A stretch of DNA of 5,036 nt from Candidatus Atribacteria bacterium 1244-E10-H5-B2 (GCA_003575245.1 NMQN01000264.1:1-5036); one strand, 5' to 3'; shown: positions 1 through 4,734, numbered from the stretch's first letter. The notes: generated by a model not told the origin, from the sequence alone. Numbers and translations: made by a program.

Positions 1-14
1 AAAAAATCCTCCCT
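1..14 (-). promoter_or_regulatory. Ribosome binding site for a further gene beyond the left edge
   Basis: Nine bases after the 172-aa stop the minus strand reads AGGGAGGA (14-7), followed by six Ts to the edge. A start codon would be expected at or just past the window boundary, so the operon probably continues with at least one more gene. The start codon itself is not visible. Confidence 0.5.
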
Positions 15-22
15 TTATTTTT

Positions 23-541
23 CTATCTTCCTTCTTCTTCTTTAAATAACTCACCAACTAAACATCTAAAATCTCTCTCCAAGTCCTTAGAATTAGCGAA
101 TATAGATAATAATTTTATAAGTAATATCGGATCTAAAGTGCATCCTGAACATCCCGCATTAATTGATACATCATAACCTGTTTCCACATACCATTTAACT
201 ATCTCTGTCGCCCTAGCTTCATCTATTTTTATCTCACGAAAATTCTTCAGCTTTACTATAAGTTTCCTTTTGTCTTTTATTGGTTCTTTCGATTTACCCA
301 ATTCCTCTAATTCCTTCTTTCCTAACAAGTATTCAAATTCTGGTAGTAACTTTATACTCACAATTGACCCATCTTCTGCATCTTCTTCGAAGGTCCGGAT
401 ATTGCAGTCTCTCCGGGGACATTCCATAATAAAAGTACTCCTGTCATCTGATAAACCAACCTGCCCCATAACTAACCCGTGGACCGGGCAGCACCCTTCT
501 TTTAATCGTTTCAATCTATCATCACTGCTCTGTTTTCTCAT
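23..541 (-). CDS. Zinc-ribbon protein of unknown function, 172 aa
   Basis: The N-terminus carries a putative treble-cysteine/His zinc site: Cys18-Pro-Val-His21-Gly, followed about 20 residues later by Cys41-Pro-Arg-Arg-Asp-Cys46 (EGCCPVHG and MECPRRDCNI). This CPxHG-CPRxDC pattern resembles small zinc-binding proteins carried on plasmids and phages, recalled without a search. The middle (about 60-110) is charged. The C-terminal part has GCSGCTLDP (Cys131, Cys134) and an amphipathic helical end. AAAGGAG lies eight bases before the ATG at 541-539, and only 3 bp separate it from the upstream 205-aa gene. No membrane or secretion signal is seen. Its function is unknown; the pairing with another Cys-rich protein is its most informative context. 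Confidence 0.82.
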   Translation of the reverse strand: MRKQSSDDRLKRLKEGCCPVHGLVMGQVGLSDDRSTFIMECPRRDCNIRTFEEDAEDGSIVSIKLLPEFEYLLGKKELEELGKSKEPIKDKRKLIVKLKNFREIKIDEARATEIVKWYVETGYDVSINAGCSGCTLDPILLIKLLSIFANSKDLERDFRCLVGELFKEEEGR

Positions 542-544
542 CTT

Positions 545-1162
545 TCAAACTCCTTTTGTATTTTTGCCCCAATACATATATTTTTTTCTTCCCTGGCGGT
601 GTTCTTCAATTTCTTTATTGGATAGATCACACCAACCAACGCCAGCATAACAGGCAATTCCTATTATAGGCTTTCTTATTTCTTCTGATGATAGTGATAA
701 TCTAATATAGTTTTTAGGGCATTCGTAGACCCATTCCCCGTAACCTTCACAATAAAAATTCTCCGTAATTGGCTTGGGGAATTTCATTTTCTTCAGTTCT
801 GCCAGAGTTATTTCTGCTGGTTCTTGACTATTTTCGACTAATACCATACGGGCTTTATCCCACCGCCGGCAAAATTCCATTTGGGCCTCATAATCGTTCC
901 GGCTATGTTTATAATGCACACACTCTCGATCCCTCGTTTTAACTATATCTGACTGGTTTAAAGTCTCACGTCTTCCATATTTTTGATAGCGGGACCAGGA
1001 AGGGTATTTCGAGAAGAATTTACACCGGCCTATAAATACCATCTTGTCAGCACTTATTTCTTTAACTTCTTCATACATTTTAAAGGCCTGCTTCATCTCC
1101 TTTATAGTAAACAATTTAAAGTTTTTACAGCTATAACAGGTCTTATTATTCATTTTTCCCAT
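545..1162 (-). CDS. Cys-rich protein of unknown function, 205 aa
   Basis: I do not recognise this family. The protein has nine cysteines: Cys9-x2-Cys12 in the opening KTCYSCKNF, Cys47 in GRCKFF, Cys81 in RECVHY, Cys98, Cys138, Cys148, and Cys171 and Cys178 near the C-terminus (IACYAGVGWCDL). The first four, each followed by an aromatic one to three residues later, look like one Cys4 zinc site of the kind seen in small proteins that begin CxxCxxF/Y. The remainder is basic and aromatic-rich with no signal peptide or membrane segment, so it is probably cytosolic. GAAAGGAG lies nine bases before the ATG at 1162-1160, which favours this start over the Met three codons later. The stop is 3 bp before the start of the 172-aa gene, so the two are co-transcribed and probably co-functional. 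A nucleic-acid-binding role is possible but not shown. Confidence 0.8.
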   Translation of the reverse strand: MGKMNNKTCYSCKNFKLFTIKEMKQAFKMYEEVKEISADKMVFIGRCKFFSKYPSWSRYQKYGRRETLNQSDIVKTRDRECVHYKHSRNDYEAQMEFCRRWDKARMVLVENSQEPAEITLAELKKMKFPKPITENFYCEGYGEWVYECPKNYIRLSLSSEEIRKPIIGIACYAGVGWCDLSNKEIEEHRQGRKKYMYWGKNTKGV

Positions 1163-1308
1163 TAAACTAATCTCCTTTCAAGGGACAGGTAATATTTGAT
1201 TAAAGACCTGCTCCCCTGAGCAGAAAGGGGAGCAGGGAAGGCAATCCGGGCCCCGTAGCGAGAAGTCCGGACCGCCTAAAAGATTCTGCAGGGCTTGCAC
1301 TATCTTTT
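1163..1308 (-). ncRNA. GC-rich structured 5' leader with three consecutive hairpins
   Basis: Three adjacent stems occupy 1207-1308 in otherwise AT-rich DNA. P1: AAAAGAT/ATCTTTT arms (1308-1302, 1284-1278) with an inner TGCA/TGCA stem and a 2x2 internal loop. P2: GGCGGTCCGG (1276-1267) pairs with CCGGATTGCC (1249-1240) over 10 positions including two G-U pairs, which form only in minus-strand RNA; its loop can form a further short CTCG/CGGG stem. P3: CCTGCTCCCC/GGGGAGCAGG (1207-1216, 1227-1236), a perfect 10-bp stem. No U-run follows P3, so it is not a standard terminator. The leader ends with GAAAGGAG, nine bases before the 205-aa start. I recognise no known riboswitch or RNA family. An oriT-like or other DNA-level hairpin site is an alternative. 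Confidence 0.5.
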
Positions 1309-1314
1309 CTCCTA

Positions 1315-1343
1315 GATATAAAAACTGCTTGCTAAGATGTTAA
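1315..1343 (-). promoter_or_regulatory. Promoter for the 205-aa/172-aa operon
   Basis: On the minus strand TTAACA (1343-1338) is separated by exactly 17 bases from TATATC (1320-1315). The -35 box matches 5/6 and the -10 box 4/6 of the sigma70 consensus. Initiation seven bases further would start the RNA at about 1308, precisely at the first base of the first leader hairpin, which supports the call. Confidence 0.5.
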
Positions 1344-1368
1344 GATAAGATAGTATATTATTTATCTT
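1342..1368. promoter_or_regulatory. Dyad with 7-bp arms next to the cargo-operon promoter, operator candidate
   Basis: AAGATAA (1342-1348) and TTATCTT (1362-1368) are perfect inverted arms around a 13-bp AT-rich centre. The left arm overlaps the first bases of the TTAACA -35 box of the minus-strand promoter at 1315-1343. Such a dyad could bind the XRE or RHH protein, but AT-rich DNA produces such dyads by chance fairly often. Confidence 0.35.
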
Positions 1369-1383
1369 TTTCAGGGTACTAAT

Positions 1384-1437
1384 TAGTTATACTATGTTCC
1401 CACTTTTTTCACACCCTTCATAAATCTTATTAATCAT
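1384..1437 (-). repeat. Copy 2 of the primase 3'-end duplication, non-coding relic
   Basis: This minus-strand stretch shares 16 identical bases (ATGATTAATAAGATTT) with the primase 3' end and diverges gradually to TATAACTA. Its frame reads MINKIYEGCEKSGNIV and stops; extended upstream it reads TETTVIK before the Met, similar to the primase ending RTTTFRMINKIF. No ribosome binding site precedes the Met, so it is not called as a gene. It looks like a remnant of a primase C-terminal winged-helix end. Confidence 0.5.
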
Positions 1438-1525
1438 TTTAATAACAGTAGTCTCTGTTCAAATTTTGCGTTTTTTTCTGAATCTCTCTTCTCCTTTTTC
1501 TCTGTTCCTATTCTTAATATTCCTA

Positions 1526-1562
1526 TAATAATTAATACTCTATACTAATAATTAATACTCTA
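1526..1562. repeat. Direct repeat, two 17-bp copies with a 20-bp period (iteron-like)
   Basis: TAATAATTAATACTCTA occurs exactly at 1526-1542 and again at 1546-1562, separated by TAC. A 20-bp period places both copies almost on the same face of the helix, as in iterons or partition sites bound by replication or RHH proteins. With only two copies it could also be a simple local duplication. Confidence 0.7.
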
Positions 1563-1594
1563 ATAAAGAAGGATTAGAATTAGTTAGAGAATGA

Positions 1595-1645
1595 TAGTTA
1601 TAATGTTTCGACATTTTGCACACTTTAAAAAATCTTATTAATCAT
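1595..1645 (-). repeat. Copy 1 of a degenerate duplication, spanning the 3' end of the primase gene
   Basis: The last coding bases of the primase gene and about 30 bases after it match a second stretch at 1384-1437. Both copies read ATGATTAATAAGATTT on the minus strand, then a GTGTG, an A-run, a GAACAT or AAACAT, and TATAACTA, with small insertions between. Here the frame stops right after ATTTTT (MINKIF). Confidence 0.6.
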
Positions 1646-3085
1646 CCTAAACGTTGTGGTTCTTCCCTTTCCTGCCCTTAATAACAATGCTTTTAATTCT
1701 TCTGGTTTGTAACTCAATTTCAATGTATCTTCAAAAGTATCAGGAGATCTTTTATCATCGAGAATAGCATCTTCTTCATCTCTGAACTTCCAATCGATCT
1801 CTATAGACTTTGCAAATCTCTCAACTAAATATGACTTACTCCTTTTAGCAATTCCTAATTGATCCAGTTTCTCCAAATATTGGTTATAGTTTCTTTGACT
1901 CCATTCGATTAATAGATCACTGTGAATGGTTATAAAGTCTCTTAGCTTACGAGGATAGCAATATTTAATAAGATGAAATAAAAACTTCATCTCTGGCGAA
2001 TTACCCTTAGTGATCCTGATAATATCTGCAATGTCTGGCTTGGTAATATAACCATGATAACCAAGATGAGTGGAATCGGGGTAAATATATGAATATTCAT
2101 AGGTACTATAAACTCTTTCTACCTGTCGATTTATCTCTTTCCTTACACTTTCAGGATATTTTTTAATATCCTTAGAAAAACCATTATGCTTCTTCCTGAT
2201 CCAGTTCCAAATAATTTTCTTTGTTTCTTCTATGGGAACATTTATTCGCCATAAATAATACGAGACTTTAAACTGTGCATCATGTCGGCTATTCGATGTT
2301 TGCAAACCATACCTGAGAAGATTCTTGCCTTCTTCAAAAACACTGGACGTGTTAAATATCTTAGGTGTATTGGGTGTATTAGGTGTATTAGGATCTATGG
2401 CTTTAATAATCCTGGGATCTTTAACAACCTCAATGCTTTTAATATCTTCAATGCCTTTAAATTTCAGATTGAGCCTTTCTTGTTGGTTAGGAACAACTGC
2501 CAAATCAAATTCAATTAACCTTTTAAACCAGTATAATTTATCCTCCCAATTCTTTAACTGGATATATTCAGGATCTAAACATTCTTGATTATATCCGAAG
2601 GGCAGTCTAGCAGTTCTATTAGCTTGTGGATAGATTTCAATATCATTCTGTTTAACGAATTGTTTAAATGTATCTTGTAATAACCTAACCGTAGGAGGTT
2701 TATTCTTATAAGCAGGTTTGCCAAGCAAATGATAGCTATTTGCACTCTCGCTGGAACACAACATACTATTTTTACAATCAAGCCCCAATTTGCTTCTAAT
2801 CTCTTTTACTCTTTCTTTAGTCACATCATCAAGATCGACGAGGAAATGATCAGGATACCACTTAGCCAATACTCCAATAATATACTTCCGTGATAGGTGC
2901 AATTTTATTAGTGCGTCAGTTAATGCTTTTTTTCTGGTTTTCCAGCCATCTTTAAGTTTTATTGTATATCTGGGTATCCTCTGGATGAAGGTTTTTTCGT
3001 ATTCCTGGAAACTTGACTCATCTTCTATTCTAATTATGGTTTCTATTTCGTTTACAATTTCTATTTTATTTTTCTTTCTGCTCAT
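1625..3085 (-). CDS. Archaeo-eukaryotic primase (AEP)-family replication protein
   Basis: This 486-aa protein shows the three catalytic signatures of AEP primases/PrimPols, which make primers for plasmid or phage replication. Motif I is FLVDLDD (Asp84, Asp86, metal ligands). Motif II is the Ser-x-His type segment SESANSYH (His119). Motif III is EIYPQ (Glu150), followed by NRTARLPFG at about 156-164, a segment typical of plasmid and phage AEPs. After a Pro-Asn-Thr repeat linker (about 231-241) there is a helical region, SRHDAQFKVSYYLWR to about 325, like PriCT-type accessory domains, and a C-terminal part (about 350-480) that looks like winged-helix material. No helicase Walker motif is present, so any helicase must be separate. 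The start is preceded by AAAGGG nine bases upstream. It follows the XRE gene in one operon. The protein stops abruptly within what looks like a helix-turn-helix (GRTTTFRMINKIF), and a degenerate second copy of this end lies downstream. Probable replication initiator/primase of the element. Confidence 0.78.
   Translation of the reverse strand: MSRKKNKIEIVNEIETIIRIEDESSFQEYEKTFIQRIPRYTIKLKDGWKTRKKALTDALIKLHLSRKYIIGVLAKWYPDHFLVDLDDVTKERVKEIRSKLGLDCKNSMLCSSESANSYHLLGKPAYKNKPPTVRLLQDTFKQFVKQNDIEIYPQANRTARLPFGYNQECLDPEYIQLKNWEDKLYWFKRLIEFDLAVVPNQQERLNLKFKGIEDIKSIEVVKDPRIIKAIDPNTPNTPNTPKIFNTSSVFEEGKNLLRYGLQTSNSRHDAQFKVSYYLWRINVPIEETKKIIWNWIRKKHNGFSKDIKKYPESVRKEINRQVERVYSTYEYSYIYPDSTHLGYHGYITKPDIADIIRITKGNSPEMKFLFHLIKYCYPRKLRDFITIHSDLLIEWSQRNYNQYLEKLDQLGIAKRSKSYLVERFAKSIEIDWKFRDEEDAILDDKRSPDTFEDTLKLSYKPEELKALLLRAGKGRTTTFRMINKIF
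2364..2390 (-). repeat. Three 9-bp tandem repeats encoding a PNT linker
   Basis: The plus strand carries GGTGTATT(G/A) three times in tandem, at 2364-2372, 2373-2381 and 2382-2390. On the coding strand this gives Asn-Thr-Pro triplets, the PNTPNTPNTP stretch at about residues 232-241 of the primase. It marks the flexible hinge between the catalytic AEP domain and the helical C-terminal part. Copy number could vary between relatives by slippage without breaking the frame. Confidence 0.85.
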
Positions 3086-3119
3086 ATAACGTTACCCTTT
3101 GATATCCTTCAATTGTTCT

Positions 3120-3377
3120 TCACCGATATTTCTGCATTAATTTTTCTTTTTTTCTTTTATAAAAATCGTCAGATTCTCTTCTCAACCCATCCCTGTTAAT
3201 TTTAAAAATCTTGGCTATTTTTGTAATTATATGGTCCGGTGTATGAATGGCCGCATTCTCCCATTGGCTCAACTTAGCTTGGGAAATATCCAGCATTAAC
3301 GCCAATTTCAGTTGCGAAATTCTTTTGTCTATCCTCAACTTCCTGATAGGGTGTTCTTCTCTGTTCAATTCTTCCAT
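3120..3377 (-). CDS. XRE/Cro-family helix-turn-helix repressor
   Basis: This small protein (85 aa from the ATG) is an HTH_3/XRE-family DNA-binding protein. The core spans about residues 11-65: IRKLRIDKRISQLKLALML (helices 1-2), then DISQAKLSQWENAAIHTPDHI with the characteristic recognition helix SQAKLSQWE, then IITKIAKIFKINRDGL (helices 4-5). A basic tail (FYKRKKEKLMQKYR) follows. It probably binds an operator in its own or a nearby promoter and regulates replication genes. GAAAGGAG abuts the ATG at 3377-3375, which is too close for normal initiation; the TTG at 3368-3366 lies nine bases away and is the better start, giving 82 aa. The primase gene starts 34 bp downstream of its stop, so the two form an operon under the leader terminator. 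The fold is confident; the target is inferred. Confidence 0.9.
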   Translation of the reverse strand: MEELNREEHPIRKLRIDKRISQLKLALMLDISQAKLSQWENAAIHTPDHIITKIAKIFKINRDGLRRESDDFYKRKKEKLMQKYR

Positions 3378-3385
3378 CTCCTTTC
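3366..3385 (-). promoter_or_regulatory. Ribosome binding site that favours a TTG start for the XRE gene
   Basis: GAAAGGAG (3385-3378 on the minus strand) touches the ATG at 3377 with no spacer, whereas the TTG codon four codons in is nine bases downstream of the site. Normal SD spacing of about 5-9 bases therefore points to TTG as the start, with ATG as the fallback. Confidence 0.55.
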
Positions 3386-3390
3386 TAATG

Positions 3391-3429
3391 AAAAAGGGCC
3401 CTGCTGGTTTTTCCCCAGAGCAAGGCCCT
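3391..3429 (-). terminator. Rho-independent terminator directly upstream of the XRE ribosome binding site
   Basis: Read on the minus strand, AGGGCCTTGCT (3429-3419) pairs with AGCAGGGCCCT (3405-3395) over 11 positions with one G-U wobble, closing a 13-nt loop, and is followed by TTTTT. This is a strong intrinsic terminator. The U-tract ends at 3391 and the GAAAGGAG binding site begins at 3385, so no separate promoter fits between them. XRE and primase transcription therefore most likely requires read-through. The G-U pair makes the stem stronger as minus-strand RNA than as plus-strand RNA, consistent with the U-tract orientation. Confidence 0.85.
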
Positions 3430-3572
3430 CATTCATTTAAATCTGCATAAAATACTTATAAAATTAAAAATGGAGGTGCATAATCTGTAGTCCACAATAT
3501 AAGAAATCAGATTAATCTCCTTGCTTGTTAGCGCACTGATAGCTTCCAGCGTTTTTTTATATTTTTTAAGTT
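3391..3572 (-). ncRNA. Predicted 5' leader RNA (about 180 nt) ending in a terminator; attenuator candidate
   Basis: The stretch between the 208-aa gene and the XRE gene has no gene of its own but is bounded by a promoter (-10 at 3584-3579) and an intrinsic terminator (3391-3429), so a discrete RNA of about 180 nt is expected. Inside it an extended hairpin is visible on either strand: TAATCTG/CAGATTA arms at 3481-3487 and 3508-3514 with outer GGAG/CTCC arms at 3472-3475 and 3517-3520. On the minus strand the outer arm pairs an SD-like AAGGAG with an anti-SD-like CACCTCC. Because the terminator ends only five bases before the XRE ribosome binding site, this RNA is probably a regulatory leader rather than an independent sRNA, but both readings remain open. 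A frame of 57 codons runs through it without a usable start, and I do not regard it as a gene. Confidence 0.5.
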
Positions 3573-3578
3573 TATAAA

Positions 3579-3607
3579 ATAATATACCATAAAATTTTAG
3601 AAGTCAA
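3579..3607 (-). promoter_or_regulatory. Sigma70-type promoter for the replication leader/XRE-primase operon
   Basis: On the minus strand TTGACT (3607-3602) is followed after exactly 17 bases by TATTAT (3584-3579), a near-consensus sigma70/sigmaA promoter. Transcription should start at about 3572. The -35 box includes the stop codon of the 208-aa gene, so the promoter is embedded in the end of that gene. It is the only strong promoter seen before the XRE and primase genes. The AT-rich background raises the chance of a fortuitous match, but the 5/6 match at each box with ideal spacing is good. Confidence 0.65.
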
Positions 3608-4230
3608 TACTTTTTAATTAAAGAAATTTGTTTTTTTGATTTTTCTCTCCTTTTTAATGACCTCTGCAGGCATTGATCACTACAATATTTCTGATCCCCC
3701 TTGCTTTCAATGTAAAGCCTTTTACAATCATCAGCAGAGCAAACTCTAACTTTTACCCTATCTTTAATAACCTGAAAAAGCCAATAATATAGAAAATCTA
3801 GCCCCCTGCCTGTCAAACTGCTTTTTTTCCAATCTTTAATAAATGCCAATGTTAAATTAAAAGAAATAGTAGGAATCTCACTGCTTTCTAAATAAGATCT
3901 AAAAAAATGTTGCCAGGTTCTTAATCCAGAGGAGATGCTTTCGTCCTCAAAAAATGATAAGTTATTATAAAAATAAACTGGGAGGAAAGATATATCCTTA
4001 ATAAAATCATCTTCTGAATAGACCGTTCTTTCTTCTAAAAACATATCTAGTTGTTTTTTTAAGGCATGCAGGGAATTCTCCCTTTTGAATTTGAAATATC
4101 CCTCTCCTGGTGAAAAATAACATAGATATTTACTCTTTTTTCTGGGATTGATCTTCCTAAAAACTTTGTATGACACTTTTTCCAGCATCAATGATTCGCT
4201 ACCAATTCTAACTGTTTTATTTTCTATCAT
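3604..4230 (-). CDS. Unknown protein with C-terminal Cys4 zinc knuckle resembling CGNR
   Basis: This 208-aa protein has an N-terminal region I do not recognise (about residues 1-150; basic start, then mixed helices rich in aromatic residues) and a clear metal-binding C-terminus. Cys164-x4-Cys169-x13-Cys183-x3-Cys187 is embedded in VRVCSADDCKRLYIES and then KYCSDQCLQRSLKRREK. This spacing and the trailing basic helix resemble the CGNR zinc finger (RxCxNPDCxxLFxDxS then RxWCSMxxCGNRxK), found at the C-terminus of putative DNA-binding regulators, although the literal CGNR residues are replaced by CLQRS. The start is supported by AGGAGGT six bases upstream; the ATG overlaps the TGA of the broken small gene. 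It lies at the end of the partition operon, so it may be part of the maintenance module or a regulator, but no function can be assigned. Its last codons overlap the -35 box of the downstream promoter. Confidence 0.8.
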   Translation of the reverse strand: MIENKTVRIGSESLMLEKVSYKVFRKINPRKKSKYLCYFSPGEGYFKFKRENSLHALKKQLDMFLEERTVYSEDDFIKDISFLPVYFYNNLSFFEDESISSGLRTWQHFFRSYLESSEIPTISFNLTLAFIKDWKKSSLTGRGLDFLYYWLFQVIKDRVKVRVCSADDCKRLYIESKGDQKYCSDQCLQRSLKRREKSKKQISLIKKY

Positions 4231-4375
4231 TTTCTACCTCCTGAATAATCTTTATTAATCTTTCCCTCTTTAATCCAATCTCTCATTAATTCTCTCTTCT
4301 TCTCTTCCAGCGCGATCCTGGCTAACCTTGGAGTTTCTCCCTTATCTTCTCTTGTTGTTTAAGTTTATTTTTCAT
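4227..4375 (-). pseudogene. Small basic helical protein gene split by one frameshift
   Basis: No intact gene fills this stretch, but two overlapping frames join into one plausible protein. The first begins at an ATG at 4375-4373 (a GGTGG sequence lies 10 bases upstream), reads MKNKLKQQEKIREKLQG and stops at 4324-4322. The second is open from 4358 and contains TPRLARIALEEKKRELMRD then WIKEGKINKDYSGGRK, with its TGA at 4229-4227 overlapping the ATG of the next gene as ATGA. One additional A in the AAA run just before the CTCC at about 4333 would fuse them into a 49-aa, highly charged helical protein ending in perfect coupling to the 208-aa gene. That coupling is the main reason to believe the second frame was coding. 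The segment ARIALEE is identical to residues 77-83 of the neighbouring RHH protein. It could be a real pseudogene, a sequencing or assembly error, or programmed frameshifting, though no classical slippery heptamer is present. Confidence 0.5.
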
Positions 4376-4419
4376 TTAGCTTTTGCCACCTTAACCTTTT
4401 TGGATTAAAGATAAGACTT

Positions 4420-4734
4420 CTATTTACCAGTAAGTCGTCTAACCAGCATACTGTCATCCTGTTTTTCTTTCCATCCCTTTATTATCTCTTCTAAGGCAAT
4501 TCTGGCAATTTCTGATTTAGCTACCCTTTTATCTTTGTGTTTACCTCTTAAACTTAACCAAGTATTTTCTAAGGCTTCTATTAAATAAACCGGCAGATAA
4601 AAAGTGGCCTTGCTGACTTCTACTGTTTTACCAGCATATTGTCTTACTTGTTTACTGATTTGTTGGGATGTTGGATTGTTTCCACCTAAAAAAATATCTG
4701 CTCCCTGGCCTTTTATTCTGACTCTTTTAGTCAT
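4420..4734 (-). CDS. Ribbon-helix-helix DNA-binding protein, probable ParA partner (ParB/ParG-like)
   Basis: This 104-aa basic protein reads as a ribbon-helix-helix (RHH) protein. A short strand at about residues 42-47 (SKATFYLP) is followed by helix 1 at about 48-65 (VYLIEALENTWLSLRGK) and, after a basic loop (KHKDKR), helix 2 at about 71-90 (VAKSEIARIALEEIIKGW). The first 40 residues look flexible and basic, as in ParG- and Omega-type partition proteins, whose N-terminus stimulates the ParA ATPase. RHH dimers insert the strand into the major groove of repeated operator or centromere sites. The start is set by AAAGGAGGTGA seven bases upstream, lying inside the end of parA; the ATG overlaps the parA stop. 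Position directly after parA is what supports the partition role; the fold alone would also fit an antitoxin or autorepressor. No obvious array of centromere repeats lies next to it in this window. Confidence 0.8.
   Translation of the reverse strand: MTKRVRIKGQGADIFLGGNNPTSQQISKQVRQYAGKTVEVSKATFYLPVYLIEALENTWLSLRGKHKDKRVAKSEIARIALEEIIKGWKEKQDDSMLVRRLTGK

Larger units (their letters stand above)
1309..1624. other. AT-rich non-coding region, candidate replication origin
   Basis: About 315 bp downstream of the primase gene hold no credible gene on either strand. The stretch is strongly AT-rich and contains a 20-bp-period direct repeat (1526-1562), a polypyrimidine tract on the plus strand (about 1484-1508), a dyad at 1342-1368 and a degenerate copy of the primase gene end (1384-1437). 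AT-rich repeats beside a replication protein gene are typical of origins, but only two repeat copies are visible and no DnaA box was recognised. The left end carries the promoter of the next operon. The origin assignment is inference. Confidence 0.35.

Noticed and set aside
270..650. A 126-codon plus-strand frame opposite the 172-aa gene
   Set aside because: It spans the junction of two minus-strand genes with good starts, is rich in Ser/Phe/Pro as antisense frames of AT-rich genes are, and lacks a domain.
1207..1236. The perfect 10-bp stem as an intrinsic terminator
   Set aside because: The minus strand continues TCTTTAATC and the plus strand GAAGG after the stem, so neither has a U-run. 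It is treated as part of the leader structure.
1526..1562. The direct repeats as a CRISPR array
   Set aside because: Only two copies with a 3-bp gap; no spacers of the right size and no cas genes.
1602..1615. AATGT-TTCG-ACATT hairpin with a UUCG-type loop
   Set aside because: The stem is only five bp, AT-rich and not followed by a T-run; too weak to call a terminator.
2282..2588. Two overlapping plus-strand frames within the primase gene
   Set aside because: Their low-complexity repeats (VLGVLGVLG-type) come from the 9-bp repeats of the primase linker read on the other strand, and they lie wholly inside a well-supported gene.
2575..2781. A 68-codon minus-strand frame inside the primase gene
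   Set aside because: It is an out-of-frame shadow covering the AEP motif II-III region, with no ribosome binding site or recognisable domain.
3385..3432. A 15-codon minus-strand frame (MRALLWGKTSRALFH) running through the terminator, a possible leader peptide
   Set aside because: There is no ribosome binding site before its ATG, and the sequence is dictated by the terminator stem. It has no run of one regulatory amino acid as in classical attenuation peptides.
3433..3603. A 57-codon open frame on the minus strand between the 208-aa and XRE genes
   Set aside because: No ATG, GTG or TTG with a ribosome binding site starts it, and the region is better explained as promoter and leader RNA.
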